Source: Escallonia rubra
Taxonomy: Eukaryota > Streptophyta > Magnoliopsida > Escalloniales > Escalloniaceae
DNA: 64,000 nt
Assembly: GCA_033065855.1 (NCBI GenBank)
Contig: JAVXUO010002398.1
Coordinates: forward strand, 1-64,000
Reading direction: 5' to 3'
The notes beneath the pieces were generated by a model that did not search any database, was not told where the DNA came from, and saw nothing but the letters and a program-made list of their open reading frames with translations. The translations under genes were made by a program, and so were the position numbers. Positions 20,405-29,696 of the stretch are shown here, piece after piece; the first letter of the stretch is position 1; each line of letters starts with the position of its first letter.

Positions 20405-21275
20405 ACCCAGGTAAAGTCAATGTTGTTGCAGATGCACTAAGTAGGCAAGTACAAGTTTCTAACTTAATGGTGAAAGAGTGGAAGTTGATTGAGTAAGCTT
20501 GTTCATGGGAGTTATCTATTACCGTGTCAGAAATTATTCTTGCAAATTTACAAGTGAAACCAGTGTTATTACAGAGAATCCAGGAGTAACAAGAAAGAGA
20601 TTTAGAGTTGTATAGAGAAGTGAAGGATAAAGATGGAACCTTTAAACCTGAGTTTTCTATGGATATTAATGGCATTTTACGGTATAAAGACCGGTTAGTT
20701 GTGCCAAACAATGAAGAGTTGAGTGAGAAATATTGAAAGAGGCTTATAAGTCAAAGTATACAGTGCACCCAGGTGGAACAAAGATGTATCAAGATTTGAA
20801 ATGTAATTATTGGTGGAATAACATAAAAAGAGAAATAGCTGACTTTGTTTCAAGATGTATTGTATGTCAACAAGTGAAAGTCGAACACCAAAGACCGACA
20901 GGTCGATTGGAACCGTTACCAGTACCCGAATGGAAGTGGGGCCATATAACAATGGATTTTGTTACAGAATTGCCAAGGACCCGTGATGGGTATGATTCGG
21001 TATGGGTGATTGTGGATAGATTGACAAAATCTGCTCATTTCCTACCTGCACTTAAGACGTACTCATTAGATAAATTAGCCCGAGTGTATGTACAAGAAAT
21101 AGTTCGATTGCATGGAATACCAGTAAGTATTGTAAGTGATAGAAATTCAAGATTTACATCTCATTTCTGAAAAAGTTTATAAGGTGCATTGGGTATAAAT
21201 TTGAAATTTAGCACAGCATTTCATCCTCAGACCGATGGACAATTTGAGAGAACTATTCAATCATTGGATTACAGC
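20405..21275 (+). pseudogene. Ty3/gypsy pol fragment: end of RNase H and integrase
   Basis: GKVNVVADALSRQ (about 20411-20447) is the RNase H to integrase junction of gypsy pol. Further on come a decayed linker with stops and the zinc-binding HPGGTKMYQDLKCNYWW...CIVCQQVK region. The integrase core has the first Asp in ITMDFVTELP and the second in VSIVSDRNSRFTSHF, where normal D-R would be followed by F. A TGA follows, and FSTAFHPQTDGQFERTIQSL carries the Glu. It resembles the chromovirus-like lineages with KVEHQRPTGRLEPLPVPEWK. Reverse transcriptase, gag and LTRs are missing. The fragment ends where the dispersed module starts. Confidence 0.85.
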
Positions 21276-21400
21276 AACGGAGGAGGAATGTCCCACTTCA
21301 AAAGGTGTGAATAGATGTGAGGACTATTACCTCCTCACACCAAAGAAAGTCGTTGGCTTTCTTACGTGTGAACATTGTTTTTAATACATAGTTGCTTAAC
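21276..21400. repeat. Copy of the dispersed module next to the SWI3D-like exon
   Basis: GGAGGAATGTCCCACTTCAA through CTTACGTGTGAACATTGT is a near-exact inverted copy of 12998-13085. Confidence 0.7.
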
Positions 21401-21411
21401 CTTCTCATCAG

Positions 21412-22581
21412 TTGGGCGACCCTCTCAATCAGCAGAGGCTCAGAAGGACGATAAGATGGTGTGTGACCCTCTTCCCTCAGATCATAATGAGTCCGAGCAA
21501 CCAATTATGTCAAACATAGTGGCTGAAAATAGAGCAAATGCAGGTCTTTTCAAGTCGCTTCTTTTACGTATAGAACTTCATCATGCAAGTGGTTTTAGTA
21601 GTAATTGTTGACTTCGAAGCAATAGATATGTCTCGAGTCATAAGCATGTTTAGTCTGCTATCGTTCCAAGTTTGAGAAAGCAGATGAATGCAAGCCATGG
21701 TTGGGTGTTCTTAGATTATTAAGAAACGCTTGTGAACTGAAGTATAGAGTTTCTTTACTTTTGTTTTGGAGTGGGGAAGTGGACATGGGTGACTGCTTGA
21801 GATGTGCCTGAATTTGCACATTTGCCTTTTTCATGCAGACAGCGAAGAAGCAAAAGATTGTAAAATTGAGGGCAAAGAGGCAGAAGACTGTAAAATTGAG
21901 GACAAAGAAGCAGAAGATTGTAAAATCGAGGACAAAGAGGCTGAAGATCAGAAAATTGAGAGTAAAAGTAGTATGAAGTCGAAAGATGACTACAACATCG
22001 AAAATGTGAAGCGCGCTGCTGTTACTGCAATATCAGCTGCAGCAGTGAAGGCAAAGATTCTTGCAAACCAGGAGGAAGACCAAATTCTACAGCTTGCTAC
22101 GTCATTGGTAGAGAAACAGGTGAGAGCGTACCCAGCATGTTTCATTAGCGTTTGTTTGGAATACTTGAATGGTCGATCCATCTGAGGTGTTGTTTAAATA
22201 CAGTTACACAAGTTGGAGACCAAGTTGACTTTCTTTGCGGAGATGGAAAGTGCTATAATGAGGGTGAGGGAACAATTGGAAAGGTCAAAGCAGAAGCTGT
22301 ACCATGAGCGAGCGCAGATAATTGTAGCCCGACTTGGCTTATCGGCTTCCTCATGTAGACCTATGCAACAACCATTACCCTCCAACAAAGCTGCAATCAG
22401 TTTCGCCAATTCAGTACCTAGGCCCCCAATGAGCACAACTTCTCAAAAGCCACCTATTTCAAGACCCGTAATGGCATCTGCTCCTCCTTCACATCCATAT
22501 CCATTTGCACCTGCTACAACTGCAGCAAACTCAGTTCTGCCTTCAAACCAGGACAAACTTTCTTCAGCCAGAATGAAGTAG
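21412..22581 (+). pseudogene. SWI3D-like: SWI/SNF subunit SWI3D-like gene, last three exons only
   Basis: The exons I infer are 21412-21543, 21839-22119 and 22204-22581, each with AG/GT borders and compatible phases. They encode an acidic linker (AEAQKDDKMVCDPLPSDHNE) and three to four copies of a ten-residue repeat (EAEDCKIEDK). These are followed by the conserved C-terminal helix VKRAAVTAISAAAVKAKILA / EEDQILQLATSLVEKQ. LHKLETKLTFFAEMESAIMR, REQLERSKQKLYHERAQIIV and a Pro/Ser-rich tail complete it. This is the SWIRM-associated dimerisation region of plant SWI3D/CHB3 proteins, which act in nuclear chromatin remodelling complexes. The SWIRM, ZZ and SANT exons are not found upstream in the window, where gypsy and repeat fragments occur instead. 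It could be a 3' gene fragment, or the end of a gene whose 5' exons lie outside. The surviving exons have no stops. Confidence 0.85.
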
Positions 22582-22720
22582 TATCTCATAAAAACATGTG
22601 GATATCCCATTCATCCTTAGACAGGGGATTTTCGACCAATACACACCAAGTGAGTATTTTGTCTCATGTGATCATACCATTATTGTTAGCATTATTATTA
22701 AAGTTTTTAGCACTGCTAAT
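22582..22720 (+). other. Putative 3' untranslated region of the SWI3D-like gene
   Basis: Follows the TAG stop. It is interrupted after about 140 bases by the element at 22721, and further transcript-like sequence may resume at 24050. No polyadenylation signal was assigned. Confidence 0.35.
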
Positions 22721-23017
22721 GGTCTATTTGGTATGGTTGTCAGTTTTTAGTTTTTTTTCTAAAAAAAAGATAAAAGTTCTGATTTTTTTTTTCACCAGTT
22801 TAAAAAATTGGTGGCTGTTTGACAGAGTTTATTTTTTCAAAAAACAGAAAAGAGCAAGCGTTTGACAGCACAACTCTTTGGGTTTTTTTTTTAAGATACA
22901 TTTTTACATAATTAAACATTATTAAAGGTAATTAAGCAACTATATTACAATATCTTACAAATAATTAAACATAATTATTTAATTATGTTTAATTAAATAA
23001 TTAAGTTTGACCACCGA

Positions 23018-23073
23018 CGCCAAGACCACCAGCACATCGCCGCACCGCCAGCGATGTGCCGGTGGTCTTGGCG
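23018..23073. repeat. GC-rich hairpin, 23-bp arms, one mismatch
   Basis: CGCCAAGACCACCAGCACATCGC... pairs with GCGATGTGCCGGTGGTCTTGGCG around a 10-base loop. Confidence 0.9.
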
Positions 23074-23350
23074 AATTTTTGTGCAAATTCGCGAATTTTT
23101 ACAATTACACCTTGATAAAAAATCATTTGTCACATTTTCTATCGAATGTGTACAATATAACTACGATAAAATTATATGACTCTTTAATCGTTAAAATTTT
23201 GACTTTTATACTTGCAAAATTTGTAACTCATAAAATTAAATAAAATACCATAAGTCCCACCTAATTCAGCTCTACCCCAGCACCACACCTAATTCAAACC
23301 CTAGCTTTACCCTCACCTAATTCAAACACCACAAGTCCCAGCACCACACA

Positions 23351-23766
23351 ATGGCGGCGGCAACGGCCACACAATGGTCCTCAGCCTCATCAACAAGCGC
23401 CTCCGCGCCCTGCGGAAGAAGCAGAACCGCATCACCCAGATGGAAGAGGCCGTGTCCCAGGGCAAGCCCATCAACAAGGAGCAAGAGGAAACCTTAAAGT
23501 CGAAGCCCTCCGTCCTCACCGCCATCGACGAGCTCGAGAAGCTCCGTCAGCCCCTCTCCGCTGCCGTCGCTGACGAAACCCAGCTCGCCCTCGAACGCCA
23601 CACCCCTACCCAAAACCCACCAACCCCAGAAACCCTAGAGAAACAAGCCGATGATGACGTGATTGGGGATCTGTTGAACCTGCTCTATTTTGGGACCATG
23701 TTTGATGTCAAGCCGGTGGTAGGGCTTTCAGAAGGAGGGGGAGAGAGAGAGAAGAAAGAGAGATGA
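23351..23766 (+). pseudogene. Captured caprin-like gene fragment inside the hAT-like element
   Basis: An ATG at 23351 (MAAATATQ) and a second at 23374 lie in different frames. The second opens 130 codons, MVLSLINKRLRALRKKQNRI, then MEEAVSQGKPINKEQEETLK and SVLTAIDELEKLRQPLSAA. This charged helix resembles the N-terminal region of caprin-type proteins (residues about 1-60), and DDDVIGDLLNLLYFGTMFDV (about 91-110) recalls the same family. The end (GGGEREKKER) is low complexity, and coding similarity stops there. High GC content and gene-like codon use contrast with the surrounding element. The caprin relationship is my recognition of the pattern, not a search result. It is probably the first exon of a host gene, captured and frameshifted. 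Confidence 0.55.
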
Positions 23767-24059
23767 AAGAATCGTTAAAAAGTGGGTTTTATACCTAGCT
23801 CGAAAAATGGCATTTTTGTTGCTAGTGAGGCTCGAATGGGCGACCTCATTAGTGTGCCTGAAGGCTCCGCGTGAAAAGAGAAGAAGAAAAGAGCTTTGAG
23901 CTCTTTTTAAAAATGGCCACCAATTTTTAATCTCTTGGGCTTTTTTTAAAAAGAGAAGTCAACCAAACAGCAAGCTTTTATGGGCTTTTGCAAAAAAAAA
24001 GAGAAGAAGGTCAAAAAAGAGCAAAAAAAAGGCCTGTCAAACTGCCCCAAAGTTGTTCA

Positions 24060-25523
24060 AGTTCTGCTTAGGAAACTTGATATTGAGCCAGCTTAAGGCA
24101 TCTTTAACCATGTACATCCAAGTAGTTTAGTTCATTAATTGTGGATAGCGTGGCTTAGAAATACATATTATGTGAAAGCTCGCGCTAGAGTGAGGTTCAG
24201 GTCTGGAAACGAACCTTTTTACAAATACTGCTGAAGCTGATCTTTTTGTACACCTTACCAGCATCCTGCTGGCAGGGATAATCGCACAAATTCATAGCAC
24301 TTTTGAATGTTGCTTTTCTATTTGGAAATTAACCCCCCTTCAGGTAGCTTGTGGTTCTCTGGTGTGCAAAACTTGGGAAGCTTTAGACTGAAAAATCAAG
24401 CAACTCAATGTAAGCCTTTTCCTCGATCTAATTTGGGCGGATATATCATTCGCATTCCGTAATTAAAATTCATGTTCCTGACAATTCTAGCAGTCAAGGC
24501 CTTCCCAGACTATTGTTAGTAATCTATTTCATGTTGATTCACGTCAACATGTTGAAATGCATCTTGCGCTTTTCGTCATTTTGTTGTTTCCAGAAAAAAT
24601 TTCAAGTGCTTTATAAAAAAGTCATATGAAACTTCTATTTTGGTTTTGTCTTCTTTTCCTGTTAGTTCGAACTTGTATTTTGGTTTTGGTACGACGACCC
24701 TTCTCCTCCTGTTAGCCTCTTTCATGTTAGTGCTTATGCATTGGTAATAGGCTCATCAAAATCGCCATTTTGGGACCATATGGATAAATTCAGGGATATG
24801 TGAAGGAGAAAACATACGCATCACAGGAGGTTTTATCTCAAACCCAAGAAAGTCCCACTTCAAAAGCTGTGAATGGAGTCTAACACCCAGATTTAATTAT
24901 AAAACTTGAACTTGGGATTCCAATCGAACACTCCATGAAACTAACATAAAAATGACCATTGCAATCAGACTCCACCAGACACAACCACACCAAACATATT
25001 AGCATTGTTGTTCCATCACCCATACATCACAGCTATGAAGTGGCTTGAGTTAATCATAGATTTGCACCAAATATATCCATGTCATTGGGGGTGACTTAAT
25101 GCAGTCGGGGGAAAATTTACTTTCAGTTAAAAAGAGATAATACTTCATTTTGACACGTATCCATACTAGCTATGTGCCAATGAAAGTTCCATTTATATTA
25201 AAAGACTTCTAACTATGGTTCTTTCATCTTTGTTTCTGTACTGTTATATCTCTAAACTTTGTCAATCTCTCTTCATTTTTATTCTTGCAAGTGTGTGTGG
25301 GTGGGCGGAGGGGGGGGGGGGGGGGTTGGGGGGTTACCAAAACTTTATGGGCAAATTCACGGGCTTGGCAATTTAAGGCGATGAATGACGGAGGTTCTAT
25401 TACTTCATGAATACCACTTGCGGGAATTTCTCAAAACTTAACTCGACCTTCAGAATGGTGAGTCTTGGAAATGAGACGTTGTCACACAATGGATAATACT
25501 GCTTCTATTGTAACGGGGCCTTC
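24060..25523. other. Spacer with a copy of the dispersed module
   Basis: Transcript-like but non-coding sequence (24060-24840). The dispersed module follows (24845-25095: GTCCCACTTCAAAAGCTGTG, ATAGATTTGCACCAAATATA, TTGGGGGTGAC) and then a G-rich run (about 25304-25334). No coding region is supported. The copia element at 25529 inserted at its end. Confidence 0.5.
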
Positions 25524-25528
25524 CATCA
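25524..25528. repeat. Target site duplication CATCA (left)
   Basis: Matches 34902-34906 on the other side of the copia element. Confidence 0.93.
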
Positions 25529-25587
25529 TGTTGTATTTTATGTGTGTTTCAAAACACCTTGGCCCCCAATCCATTTCATTTCTTTTT

Positions 25588-26612
25588 GGGAAAATTAGGA
25601 AAAAGTGGGTTTTTGGGTAAAATTTTTGGGGATGGTGGGTTTGTTTTGAAAACTTGTGAAAAAGTGGGGCAACTTTTAAAAACTTCTGAAAAAGGGGATG
25701 ACTTGTGAAAACATGGTTTTTCTTCTAATGATGACTTTTCATTTCCCATGCTATCCCTCCCCCTGTTTTGTCCCTTTCTTGATGGGAAGATGCGTTGGTG
25801 AAAATGTCACCAAGAGAAAACAAAAGGCATGAAGAAGAAGAAGAAGAAGATGGGTAAAGGTTAACAAGTCTGTGCAGTGGGAGTGGTACACTGTGCTTGC
25901 ACAGTTGTACCACGTAGCTATGGGGCATCGTGCAAATCTCATAAAATTCTGAAACTTTACAGGAATATTTTTAGGACAATTATAGAATTACTGTTAAAAT
26001 TTCAGATTTTTCTGATATCGTTTAATGTTTTCAATATTTTTTGAAAGTTCAGTTACTCTAAAATTAATTTGGAGCTCTTACAATTCTTAATAAATTCTGG
26101 AAAATTTACTTTAATGATTTTATTATGTATTTAAGTTTCTGTTTAAGTTTCGTAATTTTTAGAGTTGATTTGATACTAATTCCATATCACATTTGATTTA
26201 GAAAAATGGATGATTTTAAAATGGTTTCGTTACTTTTTAAATCCTAATTTCTGTTTCACTATTTTTCTTATATATTTTGAAGCTATCATGAAAATTATGG
26301 GACTCTGATTTGGGCTAGAAGCATTAATTGCTCTTTTTGGGTTTTTTCTGGTATTTAAGAAAATCGTTTTTAATTTTAAAATATTCAAAAATTCAGAAAA
26401 TTTATATTGTAACTTGTTATGCTGTTTTAAGGTACAAAACCATTTTATAAGAATTTATTATCATTCTAGAGTGTCTTAATGCGTTACAGAGTGCGCAACG
26501 CTACACGCTAGTTAGGCTTAGCTGCTCGAGCCATTCGCCTCCTTTTCGATTACTTTAAGAGTGTCAGAGTAAGCAATGATTAAGAATAAGCATTATATTA
26601 ATAGTTTGTGAG
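25588..26612 (+). repeat. Left long terminal inverted repeat of the Mutator-like element
   Basis: About 1025 bp, reverse complement of 28029-29056; the inner limit is at AATAGTTTGTGAG. Confidence 0.9.
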
Positions 26613-27200
26613 GTTAGACTGAATTATAATAATTAATTTTTCCATTTAGGTTAATTCGAGGTTTGAACAAAGTTGAATAACAACGAGCGCATAACCTGGA
26701 TCGTATTAAGGGATTTTTATCCGAACCAAACTCTTCATATTTGATTTCGTACATTCTCTTGATTTGTTATCGCTATTCTTTTGGATTCTGTTATTTTCAT
26801 AAAGTCGCATTGTTTGCCTTGAAAACCCTGTTTTGAGCCTTACACGTTTATTGAAAATCCTATTCGATGCTCAGTGTTTATTTCTCGTTGTGCATCGATT
26901 TAATCATTGTACTATCAATAGGCTTAGAGACTTTTCATCACGTCATTAATGTCATGTATCGATGAGAATCAGCATACATGTGCCACTTCAAAATTGGGCA
27001 TCGAGAGTGAGGGTGCATGGGTTAATATAGGACAAAAAATACTATGATCTCGGACTCTTGTGCCAATCAATATGCGTATTTTGATGAATGTCATTTTTCC
27101 ATCAATTGACCTCATATTAATTAAGCATTAGAACTTCAGTTAGCAAAATGAAGCATGTTTAGAAGTTAGAATTTTTATCATATATGAACTTATTTTGTAA

Positions 27201-28023
27201 TGAAAAGCACCGCGTTTTGTCACCTCTCAATTAGGCCGCATTTTTTCGGCTCAAATATACATGTAGGTGCTGAGGAGAAAATGATCCGCTTCGGAGTGTG
27301 TTTATCGATCAATCATAGAAGAACGGTGTAGAAGCACGGTCTGGGTGAAACTAGTCACTTTCTGCAGAAACACAAGTCACTTTCTGCAGAAACACAAGTC
27401 ATTTTATGCAAAAGTGCATGTCGGATTCTGCCAATGCCCCAGTCTTTTTATGTAAAAATTACGGGGGGCACAAGTGTTGCTTTTGCTTCGGTGGGACTCC
27501 TAAAAAAAGAGGACCTCGCTAAGGGGGTTGGGATTGAAGAAACAGATGCGGTTTAGCCATTTTGTGATGAAAAGCGCCGCGTTTTGTCACCTCTCAATTA
27601 GGCCGCATTTTTTCGACCCAAATATACATGTAGGTGCTGAGGAGAAAATGATCCGCTTCGGAGTGTGTTTATCGATCAATCATAGAAGAACGGTGTAGAA
27701 GCACGGTCTGGGTGAAACTAGTCACTTTCTGCAGAAACACAAGTCACTTTCTGCAGAAACACAAGTCATTTTATGCAAAAGTGCATGTCGGATTCTGCCA
27801 ATGCCCCAGTCTTTTTATGTAAAAATTACGGGGGGCACAAGCGTTGCTTTTGCTTCGGTGGGACTCCTAAAAAAAGAGGACCTCGCTAAGGGGGTTGGGA
27901 TTGAAGAAACGGATGCGGTTTAGCCATTTTGTGATGAAAAGCGCTACGTTTTGTCACCTCTCAATTAGGCCGCATTTTTTCGACCCAAATATACACGTTG
28001 GTGCCGAGGAGAAAATGATCCGG
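27201..28023. repeat. 367-bp tandem repeat, 2.2 copies
   Basis: Units start at 27201, 27568 and 27935 (TGAAAAGC...CGTTTTGTCACCTCTC). The first two are nearly identical. Each full unit contains a shorter direct repeat, GTCACTTTCTGCAGAAACACA, twice. No coding sequence is seen. Confidence 0.9.
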
Positions 28024-28028
28024 ATTGC

Positions 28029-29056
28029 TCGCAAACTATTAATATAATGCTTAATCTTAATCATTGCTCACTCTGACACTCTTAAAGTAAACGAAAACGA
28101 ACCGGATTGCTCGAGCAGCTAAACCTAGCTAACCGATAACCTTGCACACTCTGTAACGCATTAAGACACTCTAGAATGATAATAAATTCTTATAAAATGG
28201 TTTTGTACCTTAAAACAGCATAACAAGTTACAATATAAATTTTCTGAATTTTTGAATATTTTCAAATTAAAAACGATTTTCTTAAATACCATAAAAAAAA
28301 ACCCCAAAAAGAGCAATTAATGCTTCTAGCCCAAATCAGAGTCCCATAATTTTCATGATAGCTTCAAAATATATAAGAAAAATAGTGAAACAGAAATTAG
28401 GATTTAAAAAGTAACGAAACCATTTTAAAATCATCCATTTTTCTAAATCAAATGCGATATGGAATTAGTATCAAATCAACTCTAAAAATTACGAAACTTA
28501 AACAGAAACTTATTTACATCATAAAATAATTAAAGTAAAGTTTCCAGAATTTATTAAGAATTTTAAGAGCTCCAAATTAATTTTAGAGTAACTGAACTTT
28601 CAAAAAATATTGAAAACATTAAACGATATCAGAAAAATCTGAAATTTTAACAGTAATTCTATAATTGTCCTAAAAATATTCCTGTAAAGTTTCAGAATTT
28701 TATGAGATTTGCACGATGCCCCATAGCTACGTGGTACAACTGTGCAAGCACAGTGTACCACTCCCACTGCACAGACTTGTTAACCTTTACCCATCTTCTT
28801 CTTCTTCTTCTTCATGCCTTTTGTTTTCTCTTGGTGACATTTTCACCAACGCATCTTCCCATCAAGAAAGGGACAAAACAGGGGGAGGGATAGCATGGGA
28901 AATGAAAAGTCATCATTAGAAGAAAAACCATTTTTTCACAAGTCATCCCCTTTTTCAGAAGTTTTTAAAAGTTGCCCCACTTTTTCACAAGTTTTCAAAA
29001 CAAACCCATCATCCCCAAAAATTTTACCCAAAAACCCACTTTTTCCTAATTTTCCC
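28029..29056 (-). repeat. Right long terminal inverted repeat of the Mutator-like element
   Basis: About 1028 bp, mirror of the left arm, with a slightly different A-run near 28293. Confidence 0.9.
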
Positions 29057-29696
29057 TTTCTTTTTTGCTAGGTTGTGGAGAGGCCACAAATGCCTTTTTC
29101 TCTTGCTTTGGCTCCACACAAAGCCATTGCTTTGGCTCCACACAAAGCCAACCCTTTGGCTCCAAGTCTTGAGCCTTTGGCTCCAAGACTTCTTGTCCTC
29201 CTCTCCCTATATATATGGGTACTCGGCCAGTGAAGGAACACACAGAAGCATCACATTGCACACACACCTTCACTTGTTTTCTTCCCAAATCCAAGACACA
29301 CACTTCCTCTTTTATCACCCCAAAATTTCACTACAACACTTTAATATTTTAGTGTCGTGATATTTTGATATTAATTGAGTCGTGGAAGAGGAAAGTCAAG
29401 AGGGTTGTTCAAGAGTCTCCGTTGCATATGCGTGCAAATGGGGATAGTACTATAGACTAATCCTGGGGGTTGCGTGCTGTGAAGCCCATCGCATCGAGCC
29501 ATTGGTTCCGGGGAGCGCGAATCAACCTTTTAGGACAAAGCCTCGGCTTGATTCTATAGTTTGGTGAGATTGTTTTAATGTATTTTGTAACGTGATATTA
29601 TTTATATTGTATCTTGATTTTGTGTAAGAAAGTGCGATTCTGCTCCAAAAATGTTTTAAACGGATTTATATCCAACATTCTAAAAGGTTGATTAAA

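Larger units (their letters stand above)
22721..24048. mobile_element. Non-autonomous hAT-like element, about 1.33 kb, with a captured gene fragment
   Basis: The ends resemble the GGGGCTGTTTGG family: left GGTCTATTTGGTATGG, right (reversed) GGGGCAGTTTGACAGGCC. Inner subterminal parts also pair: AAAAAATTGGTGGCTGTTTG on the left, and AATGGCCACCAATTTTTAAT plus CCAAACAGCAAGC on the right. I could not define a clean target duplication. The interior has an AT-rich palindrome (22962-23004), a GC-rich hairpin (23018-23073) and a host-gene-like segment (23351-23766). Base composition shifts sharply to GC-rich in the captured segment. Confidence 0.65.
25588..29056. mobile_element. Mutator-like element with 1.03-kb inverted repeats, 3469 bp, no transposase
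   Basis: The ends GGGAAAATTAGGAAAAAGTG and its inverse are flanked by a perfect 9-bp duplication, TTTCTTTTT (25579-25587, 29057-29065), the Mutator signature. The inverted repeats run 25588-26612 and 28029-29056, about 1.03 kb each, with few mismatches. Because of this mirror symmetry the same 60-67-residue frames appear in both arms; I do not regard them as genes. The 1.4-kb centre has a 367-bp tandem duplication. No transposase or captured gene is recognised. It inserted in the copia LTR after that element had integrated, since the other LTR is uninterrupted. Confidence 0.92.
25529..29677 (+). repeat. Left LTR of the copia element, split by a Mutator-like insertion
   Basis: LTR bases are 25529-25587 and 29066-29677; 25588-29056 is foreign, and 29057-29065 is the duplicated target. 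A CTATATATAT box lies at about 29208-29217, and two CTTTGGCTCCACACAAAGCC units precede it. Confidence 0.93.

Noticed and set aside
25725-28919. Identical small proteins on opposite strands at 25725-25942 and 28702-28919
   Set aside because: They are the same bases in the two arms of the Mutator-like inverted repeat, not a duplicated gene pair.
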